Below are positions 26,405 through 37,640 of a DNA stretch of 64,000 nucleotides, piece by piece. The DNA is taken from assembly GCA_963277665.1 (NCBI GenBank), contig OY728130.1:1369320393-1369384392 (forward strand), written 5' to 3'. Each line of letters starts with the position of its first letter. Position 1 is the first letter of the stretch. Source of the stretch: Viscum album (Eukaryota; Streptophyta; Magnoliopsida; Santalales; Viscaceae). The notes beneath the pieces were generated by a model, which made no database searches, was not told the origin of the DNA, and worked only from the letters and a program-made list of their open reading frames with translations. The position numbers and the translations under genes are program-made.

Positions 26405-27500
26405 ACCCACCTGAACTACGAGGTCTTTGATACTTGCTAAGTCAAGGTATGTAGGAAGCCTCCCTAAAGTTCAGGCCCAACAACCATTGGTCCCGAGCAA
26501 TTCACATCGTTTCACCAACACCTCACCTAAACTATGTTGTCTTTGATCATTTCCAATCCAAGGTACGTAGGAAGCCTCCCTTAGGTTCATTCCCAACACC
26601 CATTGGTCTCGACCATCTTCATGTCAGTTCACCAACACAATCATGAACTATGAGGTCTTCGATCCTTGCCAAGGTGAGGTACGTAGGAAGCGCCCCTAAG
26701 GTTCAAGCCCAACACCATTGGTCCCCACCATCTTCACACTGTTCGTACTCCTGATCTATGAGGTCTTTGATCCTTTCCAAGGCAGGGTATATAGGAAGCC
26801 TCCCAGAGGTTCAATCCCACTAACCATTGGTCCCAACCATCTTCACTTTGATTCATACCATTATGAACAACAAGGACTTTGATCCTTGCCAAGGAAGGTT
26901 ACGTAGGAAGCCTCCCTAAGTTATAATCCCACCAACCATTGGTCCCAACCATATTCACATCAGCTCACACATCTGAACTATAAGGTCATTGATCTCTGCC
27001 AAGGCAGGGTATGTAGGATGCCTCATTGAGGTTCAAGCCCACCACCCATTGGTCTCGACCGTCATCACATCAGTTCACCAACACCTAACCTGAACTACGA
27101 GGTCTTTGATCCTTTCCAAGCTAGGGTATGTATGAAGCCTCCTTGAGGTTTAACCCCACCAACCATTGGTTTCGACCCCCCTTCTTATTGGACAACCTTT
27201 GTCCGACAAGACATTAAACTGCATTCCCCATTTTCATCCTACATGTCTCTAAACTGCATCCACCATCCCGAACAACGTGGAATTTGATCCTCATCTCCTA
27301 GATAAGGTACGTAGGAAACCTCCTTGAGGTTCTACCCCATCCAGCAGTAAGCCATTGTGACCCTATCCAGCGGTAAGCTGTTGTGACCTCATCTAGCGGT
27401 AAGTCATTGTCAACCCCATTAGATGGTAATCCATTGTTAGTTGAACTATGAGGACATTGATTCCCTGCCACATGGATTCGTAGGAGGTCTCTTCGAGACT
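26405..27500 (+). repeat. Nine-copy hairpin repeat array in 5' LTR
   Basis: Copies start near 26413, 26528, 26644, 26752, 26862, 26972, 27090, 27269 and 27435, most about 110-115 bp apart. Consensus: TGAACTACGAGGTCTTTGAT, then CCTTGCCAAGG, then CAGGGTACGTAGGAAGCCTCC, followed by a GGTTCAAGCCCAACAACCATTGGTCC-like spacer. CTACG and CGTAG are complementary, and the core is itself an inverted repeat, so each unit can fold as a two-step hairpin. Confidence 0.85.
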
Positions 27501-28306
27501 CAATCCCAACATCACTATCTTCCTCGAGTCGACTCCATATCATTCTACATTCACTTCATTAAACACTCCATCATCCATCCTGATTCTTACCCAAGCTGCC
27601 ACATCCTGGTGGGATCATTCCACATCATTCCCCATTCCCCTTAAAAACAATCGGGTAGCTAACCATGTGTTATCCCCAACATCAGTTTTCCCTCCAGGGG
27701 TTTCACCCACCTGATCCACTCTAATCAGCGTTCAGATCAGACTGGTTCATCTCTGCTAGAATGTATACTCACGGAATAGCCTATGTTAAACATAAGAAGC
27801 TGAGGAAAACCTCAGATACATGCCTATGGCATAAAATTCCTCGCGTTTGACATGAGATACCTCGGGCTTCCATGCCCTCGAGAAGCTCTACCATAAGGGG
27901 AAGAAACCCAGACGCGCCAATGTCCCATTGTCCAGAGATGACAGTGATATCCAACGTGACTACTCCCCCGATCGATGGTTGCTTCTTTAACTGTACCCTT
28001 TGGAATGTATTAACATAATTAGTGTAATTAACTAGTGTCCATAAATATATGGAACTAAGAAGAGTTTCACAAACATCGTCTTAAATCTATAAGGGAGGCC
28101 TAGAATAGGTGATGAGTTCTGAGGACGAATCCACGGAAGGAAGAAACAACATCCCATCATCCCATTTCGATCAAGGATAAAAATTCCCTGAATAAGAGAT
28201 GGATGCTTCCCCCCTTTTGAAAAAAGGAATGTGGGGCATCAAATAACACCGTCATCTTGGAAAAATACGGACGCGCATGCCCCGAAGAAAGCATCAGAAA
28301 CAGAAA

Positions 28307-28324
28307 TGGTGAACCTGATGTGAA
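28307..28324 (+). promoter_or_regulatory. Primer-binding-site-like sequence
   Basis: TGGTGAACCTGATGTGAA lies four bases after the 5' LTR end. It resembles TGGCGACTCTGCTGGGGA, the tRNA-complementary site I associate with Ogre/Tat elements, at 12 of 18 positions. The position is right and the decay is comparable to the rest of the element, but the tRNA cannot be named with certainty. Confidence 0.45.
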
Positions 28325-28639
28325 GTAGTTATCCTCAATTTAGAGATTAGTAGCATTCAAGACATCAGTGGACTAGCATGTCACCGGATCCAGCTATCCA
28401 GTGCCAGGTCCCACCATGAAAATATTGGGCCTTGCATGAAACCCACTAGATATTGGGCAAGTCAAAAATTTGGATATCCCAGTCTGTGACATTGTCAGCG
28501 TGGATCCGTCTTACTATCCATGGAAGATAGGATGGAATTGGGTCATTGGTCATTGATTTCTTTCCTTTCAGCACTAATGGGTTAATCTCCCTTCTTTTTA
28601 GGAACCAAGCTGCTATAGGAATTCGATCACCGCCCACCC

Positions 28640-31470
28640 ATAGATGAATGGGTAGGGGCAATTCCAATGCGGTAGTCTCATACTACTCCACCGCTTCGAC
28701 AACAATATCCATGCCTACAAATGCTTGGCCCACATGCCCCATCTCCTTGTCTGAATTTATTCAGTGGAGAGTGATCAACGACCTTGTACGCTGGTACGGG
28801 GAGGAGAGGATTATCTTGATTAGGGATATGACCTGCTAGGATCTAGAGGCATCTGTGCGTCGTCACCACCACCATCCCTAAAGGAAACATAGGGAGCCAC
28901 ATCTCCCCACTCCAACATACAATCATTTCAGGAGCTTCTCCCTAGAGCTCCTTGATTACTCTCTCCCCTACGTTGACGAGGTAGGGTATGTTTGGGCCAT
29001 CCTAGTCAGGATCCCGTTTCAGGAGCCCCCAAGGAGGGAACCCACTAGGCAGAGCTAGCAATGCCACCCAGTCCCATGAGTCAAGAAGTAGGTAAGGTAT
29101 GCGCCTGCACCATTGGCCCCAGTTCAGTTGACCCAATGCCAACGTCAGGCATGTGCCGAGGAGGAAACCTACCAAGAGGCGTCAACGTCAGAAACTACTT
29201 TGAGTTGGGACACCACTAACATTTATCATCAACCCATTGTGTATACTAAGCATGATGACTTGTATACCCGACCTAGATCGAGGCCCAACCTCCCCATTGG
29301 TAGGCTGGGTTGACTCTCTCAGCCGCTGGTGTAGGTAATGGCCGCCTCCAGTATGGAGGCCCTCCCTATACCACCACCATGGAGAACGCGGGTCTTCACT
29401 ACTCCCAAGATCAGCATGTAGATCTGCCTCGTACTACCCCCATTCCAAATGAAGGACCAACCCATGATGGTGACACACTTCATTGAAGACTCTCTTGTGG
29501 TCATTACATCGTGTTTGGAGTCATCCTTCAAGCCATAGACTGCCAGTGCAGGGAAATTGGGCATCTGGTCACTCTCAAGCATGGGGGCCCTCTCCATGTT
29601 CTTGCAGCAGCCAACAGAGGTCCTTCTCACCTCAGTAATCAAAGGGGTGAAGGCCATATTCGCTTCACCACCCAACACAGAGGTCCTACCCATTTTTGGC
29701 TCAAAAAATCTGAGGAAATTCTTCGCAATGATGTTGCCAGGGGAAACAAGAATGTGGTCTCTCCAGTTCTCCTATCAGCTTTAGCAGTGGTCCTAACTGC
29801 TGTAGCATTTCCCATGGAGGTCCAGCCCATATCCCCTTTGATATCTATCCTAGTTCTCCTCGCAACATGGATTACTATGGAAGATGTCCATCCTGCCCCA
29901 GCACCAGTACGGACGAAGGTCCTCCTCGTGTCGAACAACATCCCTTCCCTAAAGAACCATCCTAGGGCAGGAGGGCGGTTCATCTCCTCCACAAAAAGAA
30001 CACTGAGAAGAATCAAACTGAGATCAAACCGGTTTGCTTCTCATATTTTGAAGCCAAATATGACTCAGTGATGGAACCTTCGTTCAGGTCCTTCGTGACA
30101 AGGGTCGGGGTAGGAACAAGGCGCATCAGCCTCATACTACCGGAATTTGAAGTTCACTGGATTCCCACCTCCCTCCGTAGGTATATCCAAGAGGAAGACA
30201 ATTTGGTAATCGTGCAGGTCACAGTCGTGAAATCACTACCATCGTCACCAGAAGGACTCTCCACCTCAACTAGAGATCAATGATAGCTATTCTGGTGACC
30301 AATGGTGCATGAACATCATCGTGGTCCACTGCCAGTAGCCATAGTCCCTGTGCTAGGAATTGCAATACTTAGCCCGTCTTACTGTGATGTCGTGGCTAAG
30401 TCACTACATTCTTTGGAGGGTATCCTGAGATGTGTCATTTTATCAGCTTTCTTTCCATATTCTCCACCAGCTAGCATGCTGTCCTAGATATCTGCTTCAT
30501 TATCGCAACCCATTCCCCAGCCACCTCTGGTTAATGAGTGGGGAAATGAAGGGCCAGACCCTGAATCTGAGGCAAGGATCTTATGGAATATCCTCGCAGA
30601 GGAACACTTCCCTGAGATGTTTTGGCCTTTGGAGGTGACGAATTTCTATGTGTTGGAATCCCTCACCCCAGATGATGTTGAGTGTTTTCATCAAACCCTT
30701 TGGGTGATGAATTTATGCCTTCTTCACCAGCGAGTGGCTTATCCGAGGAGCAAAGATCATTTTTAAGACATTAGTGCACAATTCCGTCTAGTTTATTTGG
30801 ACACACTCCCTATGCCCTAGCACCATGAGTCACCAGGTCTCCATAGGGAAATCCAACAACAATACATTCATAGTTTTAAGGTACTCTGAAAGATTATAAA
30901 GGAGGCTTCCATCCACTTACAGATATGTGGCTAGGGGAAATATACTACGCTCCTCTTTAGTCTTATTTGGTGACAACCAGACTCACTAGGAGACAATGAG
31001 TACATGCCCCTATATAGAGTCACGGTCAATATGGACACCCTATCAGAATAGGAAAATGAGTTCGAGCTCCTGGACGGGGTCCTACCCCCTGAAAGAATTC
31101 CACAACTACTTGATCCCTCGACAAGGGTTACTCGTCATCAAAGGAGCCTGTTGGATCTCTCTGCGCCCACTGAGACATTAGTCCTTAGCTGAAATCAGAG
31201 TATGGGTAATGATTATATCTGAGCCACCGAACCCTCCGACCCATTTGGATCTGTGCAGAAGACAGAGGAAGACCTCGAAAAGTCTGAATTGCCTCAACAA
31301 CTCGTAGAGAAAAAGAAGGTAGTCGATGACCACATAGCTGAATGAGATGCAGAGTGACAGCCAAACTATGCTAATCATAGGCCAGGGAAGCAGGGGAAGG
31401 AACAACTTCCCCTCGGCGAGATAAACTTATGTGACCATGACCAACCTGCCCCTACAGATAGGGGGGAAGT
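28640..31470 (+). pseudogene. Extra ORF1-like region upstream of gag
   Basis: Between the primer site and gag lie 2.8 kb of plus-strand sequence with coding character: broken frames with a proline/alanine-rich linker (about 29.5-30.0 kb) and a better-kept part at about 30570-31180. The latter gives EEHFPEMFWPLEVTNFYVLE, then LTPDDVECFHQTLWVMNLC and further acidic/aromatic segments, interrupted by single stops. Ogre elements carry an additional ORF of unknown function in this place, and this region is the obvious counterpart by position. I recognise no catalytic or binding motif. It could alternatively be the N-terminal extension of gag. Confidence 0.55.
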
Positions 31471-31499
31471 TGGGACTTACAGCCAGAGGGCATGGTTTG

Positions 31500-33680
31500 T
31501 CTCTTCAAACCCTACGGAACGGTTCAACAATCCATGAGACACAGCTCGGGTTCCCCCCACAGCCCTGAGGGTCATGCCACCAGCCACTCCCCGAGCCATT
31601 AGGCCTGCTTACCATGTTAAAGAACCCACCAACACACTCTTGGTTAGGTACCCCATCAAGAAAGGGACCCCCTCCCAGATGTCCCAATGGTAGCTCTCAT
31701 TGCCAGCCTCGAGGCATTGGAAACGCGAAAGGTGGAGGTCCCACCTGATGGGAATCCATATCCGATGTGGGTGGATGATTTTCCAACACCCCTGGGTTTC
31801 ATAAATCCCAAATTCTCCCCCTTTAATGGTACGGGTGACCCCTATAGAACCCGGCCCACTTTACCTCAAGGTGTGACCCCATGTTGAGAACATCATCACA
31901 GAATGAATCTACCAAAATCTACTATTTTGTGCAGATGTTGGAAGGCCCTACATTTTTCTGGTACAGCCAGCTCCCCATCGGATTAGTGACTGGCTGGGAA
32001 GACCGCCATAGGAAATTTCTCTACTAGTTCATCTCCACCAAGCAGAAAATGAGTATCACGAACCTCTTCAAGTGCAAGAAGAGGCCTGATGATCACATCA
32101 CCGAATTTGTCACCCGGTGGAAATTACTCACATATTCCCCTGACAAGCCGCTTATTCAGGAGGAATTTCTGAAGATGTGTGTAAGAAATGTCAAGACGGA
32201 GTAGGTCCTCTCTATGATCACCCAGAACAATCCCAAGGGATTTTGAGACTTCTATGATATGTCCCAGCGCCTAGAGGAATCCTTACAATAGGCTAAATAG
32301 GGACGTTTGTTGCCCCTTGCAATCCCCGTGAGAAGGGCTGCCAGGGATGAGCCCGATGCAGTGGCCCAAATAGAGGCCCCTAAGAATTTAGATTTGTTTC
32401 TAGTAGAGCTGCCTCCACAGCCTCGCAGAGGCCCTCTAGCTCAGGCATAGCCTCCATCCCATCAGCGTCCACCTCAAAATCTATTGGTGCCCCCGTATAA
32501 TGTGCCACCACCACCCAGGTAAGATAACAGAGTTCCATCTCCTTGACAAGATCCTCCAGTCCCCCATCAGGGTCAGGCTCCAAGGGACCCCTTTCCGTAA
32601 AGTAGAAACCAGACCTACTAATTCAATGAGACACAAGTCCCTGGTTACTTCCACAGTGCCTTGGAATAGGGAATTGTGTGTTTAACTGAGTGTAGAAGAC
32701 TGGAAAAGGAAAATCTTAATGATCACCACCCCTACCACCAGATCCTGGGGAGCACTCTCAAGAACTACTATGTGTTCAAATACTGGCTCGAAGACCAAGT
32801 CAACAACAACATAGTAAGGATGGGCCCAACCCCAGTGCATGTGGCATGCATCTTTGTGAGGCCAAACATCAATAGCGACAATTAAGAAGAGTGGAATTAG
32901 GTTTCCAGTCACGAATCCCAGAAGTATGATGATCGTATAGATTGAAAACCATTTGCATGTGCACATGGTGTCATCTAGGTGTGCCTGAATCTGCCTGAGC
33001 CTTCAGAAGATGCAGCCACCACTTCTACATCATCATCTCAGTCGACCTCTTCCTAGAAGAGCAAACACCAATGTCCCCAGCCGCCACCAGCATCAACAGA
33101 GTCATGGCTATATGGTCAATCAGATTGTCTCAGTCAGCACTTTCAGCTAGGCTGTGCATGCTACTGAAACCAGGAAACATGATCATTGTATAGCTCAGCA
33201 TGTGCAACCTCCTCACCAAGTGGCATCAGGGCCGCCTTCACCGCCATTCGTGCAACTGAATCAGGAAGAGCCACCTAGACTATTCCATGACCAGCCACAC
33301 CCTACTACAGGACGGTCTCAGTCATCCAGACCTCATATGGTAGCCACTCTTCTGGACTCAAATAGTGGGCAGTGGGATGTTCCTAGTACAAATCACCCAC
33401 CGGTCCAATTAGTAGGGCCCACCATTCCTCCTGTCATAGACCAACCTCCTGTAATCAGAAGTTCTCTCATAGTGCGGAAGTAATATGTTCTTAATCATAT
33501 TTACAGTATCCCATAATGGCTCTCCATCCATAAGGCCCTTCTCCTATCATCAGATATGCATGAGGCCCTCTCTAAGGCTTTAAGAAGACCCCTCCAGTTT
33601 GTGACGGAAGTAGCAGCCACATATGCATTTCATACTGAAGCTTTCAAGAATGATTAATTCCAGGTCATTATCTCATTCTC
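31500..33680 (+). pseudogene. gag: gag of the 27.7 kb element
   Basis: The frame opens around 31.5 kb. It reaches FINPKFSPFNGTGDP at about 31798-31842, the gypsy gag signature (canonical FxPKFxxFNGxxDP). After a frameshift comes LEGPTFFWYSQLP with W-E-x-x-x-x-K-F at about 31940-32020, then QKMSITNLFKCKKRPDDHIT and EFVTRW at about 32044-32118, the capsid core of plant Tat gag. A proline/glutamine-rich tail follows (32.4-33.4 kb), and a segment ending HEALSKALRR before the protease marks the gag-protease linker. Gag would form the virus-like particle in the cytoplasm. Stops at several CAG-to-TAG and CGA-to-TGA sites and frameshifts show decay. No CCHC knuckle could be identified. Confidence 0.85.
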
Positions 33681-33695
33681 TGGAAAATATGAAGG
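33681..33695 (+). repeat. Target-site duplication, left copy
   Basis: TGGAAAATATGAAGG; matches the right copy at 34587-34601 at 14 of 15 bases. Both copies encode the same K/E-Y-E-G piece of the gag-protease linker, so the duplication split a continuous frame. Confidence 0.75.
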
Positions 33696-34586
33696 TGGAT
33701 CTATTTTTACCTATCCTCTCTAGAGGGATGTCTCCTCGTTCTAGAGAAACTGGTTTCAAGGTTCACTCGGGATGGAGAAGGAGCGTACGACTCGAGTGGG
33801 GATTCTGAGTGCAGGGTGATGGTGTTTATGGCTAGCCAAAAACCAGGCCCGTTTCAAAGGTGATGATTCTTTGAAACGATCCATTTTATCAAAGATGATA
33901 TTCTTTCTACTGGACTGATCTTCTCTTCACAAGGAGTGGTGGGATGCTCCTTCTTTTGGAAGGCTTTAGATTAAAATCTCTTAGCCTCACCTTGCTTCAG
34001 ACAAGATGTGGGGAAGGTGGGTATCCTGGAAGCCCCTAGATATGGATTCAAACTTAGTACTAATGGGTCATGTTTGTCCATTATAATGAGAGGAGGGTGT
34101 GTGGTTAGGGACATCCAGGGTGATGTTTTTTTGTCTTCCTCTTCTTTCTTTGGCATGGGTAACCCTCTCATGGCGGAGACCATGGCTATGATCACGAGCC
34201 TCTTGCTTTGTATCCAGGAAGGTGTGATTTTAACTCAGGCCGAAACAGACTCTCTCATTATTCATGATGCTCTGTGGGGAAATGGTGGCTTCCATTGGTC
34301 TATTTAATATCAAGTCAGGAAGTGAATACCACTGATCCTGGACTCCATTCATGTTTCCCACACATGGTGGGAGGGCAACAAGGTAGCTGATCATCTGGCT
34401 TCTTTAGCTGAGCAGACTACCAGGCACATGTGCCTCATTCATACTTGTAGTATGAATCCTGAGGCTGTGAAGTTAATTAGAGGGGATTCCCTCTTCTTAC
34501 ATTATTTCAGACCTCCTTAAGAAAGGGGGGGGGGGGTGTATGGTGTGTTTTATTTCTTTGAATAAACAATTTATCTTGGAGTGGAG
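33696..34586 (+). mobile_element. Nested 5'-truncated LINE 3' end inserted between gag and protease
   Basis: This 0.89 kb insert carries the C-terminal part of a plant LINE ORF2. First comes CLWLAKNQARFKGD and a following L-S-K-M-x-F-F segment (about 33820-33910), the linker after the reverse transcriptase. Then comes an RNase H domain: FKLSTNGSC at about 34047 (first Asp replaced by Asn), MAETMAMITSLLLC at about 34171 (catalytic Glu kept), ETDSLIIHDAL at about 34240 (catalytic Asp kept) and WWEGNKVADHLASLAEQ at about 34358-34410 (final Asp kept). It ends shortly after a G-run and an AATAAA-containing AT-rich tail. Flanking 15-bp duplications and 5' truncation are classic for LINE insertion. 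Confidence 0.85.
34523..34537 (+). repeat. Poly-G run
   Basis: A run of about a dozen or more G in the 3' untranslated part of the nested LINE, just after its coding end. Seen directly; of no known function and a probable slippage site. Confidence 0.8.
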
Positions 34587-34601
34587 TGGAGAATATGAAG
34601 G
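34587..34601 (+). repeat. Target-site duplication, right copy
   Basis: TGGAGAATATGAAGG; see the left copy at 33681-33695. It lies immediately before the resumed protease frame. Confidence 0.75.
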
Positions 34602-34604
34602 CTC

Positions 34605-35260
34605 CCCCTTGCAGGGGAACATTCACCCACTGTACATCACTAGTCAGTTCAATGGTGTGGAGGTTCATCGTTTTGTTTTTGACACATGCTCTCGAATTAA
34701 CCAAATCCTGACTCAAACACTATGAAATCTGGGATTGTTTGAAGATGATATGAGTCCCTCTGAACTAATAATCTAAGGTTATAATAGGACAGAACTGACA
34801 CTGGTCGGGAATATTCGCTTAAAGACCTAGTTTGGTGGCTTAGTTTCCAGCACCGAATTTATGGTAGTTTTGCAGGACACCACTTACAATGCATTGATGT
34901 GAAGTCCATAGCTCCACCTACATGCGGAGGTTTCATAATCACATCACCAATGTCTCAAGTACTCCATTAATGGTCGAGTGGGCATGCATCAAGGTGATGT
35001 GTCTCCCTTTGCCTCTTGTGAAGCCACCTATAGGGATGCAAACTACTACAAGAGCATGGACAAACAGATTCAGACTAATGAGCTCGAGCATGCCATGGAT
35101 ATGACTGATCCATGGATAGATCTAGATGATTCCAAAGTCTTTCTGATCCACCAATTGGAGTCTATGACCCCAGACAAGGGACATTGCTTCGTTGTTTCTG
35201 GAATGAGGGGGGAACACATTCCATGGCCTAAGCGACACCGAAAGATAACCTCGTAGTCCT
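34605..35260 (+). pseudogene. pro: Protease (retropepsin) of the 27.7 kb element
   Basis: The frame resumes after the nested LINE with HPLYITSQFNGVEVHRF and the active-site block VFDTCSRIN, a decayed D-T/S-G motif in which Gly is replaced by Cys. Downstream, after a shift, comes FMVVLQDTTYNALM, matching the conserved F-x-V-L-D-x-x-x-x-Y-N-x-L-L-G-R block of plant Tat proteases, and then a segment corresponding to PSTLHQCLKY (here CLKYSINGRVGMHQGDVSPF). The protease would cleave the gag-pol polyprotein. Loss of the active-site glycine and the frameshifts make it inactive. A further acidic linker to 35.25 kb leads to the reverse transcriptase. Confidence 0.82.
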
Positions 35261-36660
35261 ATACAAATCTGGATCATGTGATCCTGGAGCCTCCTACCCC
35301 CATAAGGTATCGGGATATCCACCCCATGGCAGCGACAATACATCATAATTTCTTGTTCCACCGGCTTGGAAATAACAATCTCAAGATGATGCACCCCTAT
35401 TTCTTCGACATCATCATGCACGGCCCCTTGGGATAAAGGCCATATGGGATCAGATTGATAGTCTTCATCGCTATGGTTGCGGCAGCACATGAGTCCTCCG
35501 ATGTGCTGTCCATTGCGCTCAGGTGGGTACCTACCTCCTGTGAGGATCTACCGACTCAGAAGTGACTCCTCATGCCAATTATTCCCCCTACACAAGTGAA
35601 TAAGTGGACTTATAGGATGACCCTTCCTTTGAGGAGGGTGTTTTGGCTATAGTTGACGAGTTGGTACATGCGATCCTCAGTGGCGAGGCATACACGAGAG
35701 CCACATTGATCAGTGTTGTCATGCCCCTTAAGGAGCAACAATTGTACGTAGACTTCCTGAAACAACATCGTGATGTGTTCTCCTGGAGTTATGATGAGGT
35801 GCTAGGGCTTGATCCTCGGGTAGCCGCGAAGCACCTCGGTCTCCCGAAAAATCATTGTGGGTTCAAGCTGCCTTCCAGAAAGATTCCCCCTTCTCACAGT
35901 GCCATGGTAATGGCAGGATTTGATAATACCATTAGAGAAAATTTTTTCAAGGAGGTCCAGTACCCCAAATGGCTAGCCAATATTTTTCTTGTCCGAAAGA
36001 ATAATGGGTAGATAAGGGTCTGCATCGACATCCAGGATCTCAACTGTCACTGTCTAAAAGATGATTTTACCCTTCCTATGGAAGAGTTGTTGATTGACGA
36101 TACAACTAGATGCCAATATCTCTCATTCATGAATGGGTACTCTTGGTACAACCATATCTGAATGGTCCCTGAGGATGAGGATTTCACAGCCTTCAGGGAA
36201 CCCTAAGGTCCATTCTATTACCAAGTCATGCCCTTTGGTTTAAAAAATGTAGGTGCCACCTACCAACGGGCCATGCATTATATATTTATACTGATCCTTG
36301 GAATGTTGGTGGAATTATATATGGAAGATCAAGTGGTTAAATCTCTCCAGTGACCAGACTATCTCAAATACCTAGAGAAAGTGTTCATCTTTTTCCATTC
36401 CTATCACCTGAAGATAAACCCATTGAAGTGTCCTTTTGGGCTCACCTCTAGAAAGTTTCTTGGATTCATTTTCAGATACATGGGCATTGAGATCCACCTA
36501 GAGATGATCAAGGAAATTATCCAGATGTCTCCTCCGAGTAACATTCGAGATCTTTGAGGTTTACAAGGCCTCTTAGCCTAAATACGCAAAATTATCTAAA
36601 ATATGGCCGGTAAGTGTAATCCATTTTCTCAGCTCATGAAGAAGGGGGTCCTCTATAAGT
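35260..36660 (+). pseudogene. RT: Reverse transcriptase of the 27.7 kb element
   Basis: A linker (35.26-35.64 kb) precedes a long intact frame starting at 35643: QHRDVFSWSYDEVLGLDPRV, the usual entry to Tat pol, then KWLANIFLVRKNNG at about 35968-36009. After single stops follow IRVCIDIQDLN (canonical R-V-C-x-D-F/Y-R-D-L-N), DDFTLPMEELL, MNGYSWYNHI (G-Y-S-G-Y-N-Q-I), TAFREP, YYQVMPFGLKNVGATYQRAM at about 36220-36276, and LVELYMEDQVVKS at about 36310, where YMED stands for the catalytic YVDD. The thumb segment with LKINPLKCPFG and KFLGFIF is present. It copies element RNA into DNA. One catalytic Asp is altered to Glu and the frame is interrupted by about five stops. Confidence 0.9.
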
Positions 36661-36699
36661 GGTAAGAAGTGTGTCAGACTACATTTGAAGAGATCCACC

Positions 36700-37150
36700 A
36701 GTATCTACTCCAACCTATGGTCTTAATTCCACCTATCTTCGGAAGGCCACACGTCCTTTATGTGACTTCCCTGGAACGATCTCTTGGTGCCCTTGTCACT
36801 CAGAAGAACAATGAGGTATAGAGAACAACATTTACTACCTCTGCCGTATGCTCCTCGATTTGGAGACCAGATACTCCACCATCAAAAAGAGCTCCCTTAT
36901 GTTGTTATACATATTACAAAATTTGCGAGATTACTTTCAGCACCATGAGGTATAACTAGTGTCACAAATAGACCCATTGAAGTACAACATGAATCGCCCC
37001 ATTTTGACAGGCAGTCTAGCTCGGTGGGCAGCAATTCATCAGTAGTTCGATATCAGTTTTTTCCCTTAGAAAGCTATTAAGGGGAAAGCCTTTGCAGACT
37101 TCCTTACTGCCCATCCAACTCCTATTAACTAGTCCTTGGATATCGATTTT
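36700..37150 (+). pseudogene. RNH: RNase H of the 27.7 kb element
   Basis: After the reverse transcriptase, frames give VLYVTSLERSLGALVTQKNN (canonical Y-x-x-x-S-x-x-A-x-x-A-x-L-V-Q-E), then pieces equivalent to YYLCRMLLDLETRYS and DPLKYNMNRPILTGSLARWA (about 36970-37030), ending KGKAFADFLTAHP at about 37080-37120. This is the ordinary RNase H and its tether, which degrades the RNA strand during reverse transcription. Frameshifts occur near 36830 and 37040. Confidence 0.8.
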
Positions 37151-37198
37151 TCCGTTGAAGTGATTCTCTCGGTAGATCAACCCACGTCGTGCTAGCAA

Positions 37199-37640
37199 AT
37201 GCACTTCGATGGTGCTTCCCAGAGCCCCACCCACATAAGGATCAATGAATCCAGGCTACATAGTGTAGTCCTTGGTATAATCTTTATTACCCTGGCACCA
37301 ACCATTCTACCAAAATCATTCCTGTTGTCAAATGGCTTCACCAATAATGTGGAAGAGTATCAGGCTCTCATCACTGGCCTCAAGTTTTCTCTCAAGATTA
37401 ATGTGCCCCAGTTGCATGTGAAAAAGGAATTTGAACTAGTCATCCAACAGATCGACGGTGACTATGTCATTAGATATCCAAATCTCGTACCATTATTGGA
37501 GTTCTGTCTCTTGCTAATGACCCAGTTCTCATCTCGGCCGGTTGTTACTCATGTTCCTCGATCTCAGAATGGTTGAGCTGACGCCTTGGCTAACCTGGCT
37601 GCATCACTCACGGAACCCGAGTAGGATGATCTGATTATTG
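37199..37640 (+). pseudogene. aRNH: Second (archaeal-type) RNase H of the Tat lineage
   Basis: An intact 125-codon frame begins MHFDGASQSP (first catalytic Asp). It continues with TNNVEEYQALITGLKFSL (catalytic Glu), QLHVKKEFELVIQQIDGDY, where the expected Asp of the x-D-S motif is altered to Glu, and HVPRSQNG followed after a stop by A-D-A-L-A-N-L-A (final Asp). Presence of this second RNase H between RNase H and integrase is a known mark of the Tat clade, including Ogre. It is the longest near-intact protein domain of the element. Confidence 0.9.

Larger units (their letters stand above)
24670..28302 (+). repeat. 5' LTR of the 27.7 kb element
   Basis: Starts TGTTGATGCC and ends GAAACA. It is collinear over its full length with 48694-52341. 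It contains a short U3 with three or four 60-bp repeats, a TATA box 345 bp from the start, and then a very long R/U5 carrying a nine-copy hairpin repeat array. Small open frames in 25.1-25.9 kb are chance frames: they are not conserved as frames in the 3' LTR. Confidence 0.9.

Noticed and set aside
26405..27500. Regular array of similar units with spacers resembling a CRISPR
   Set aside because: Units are degenerate, spacers are also repeated, the array is duplicated in both LTRs, and the context is a plant retrotransposon.
29319..30016. Minus-strand open frames of about 125 codons opposite the ORF1-like region
   Set aside because: They lie opposite the region with coding character and show no recognisable domain; treated as shadow frames.
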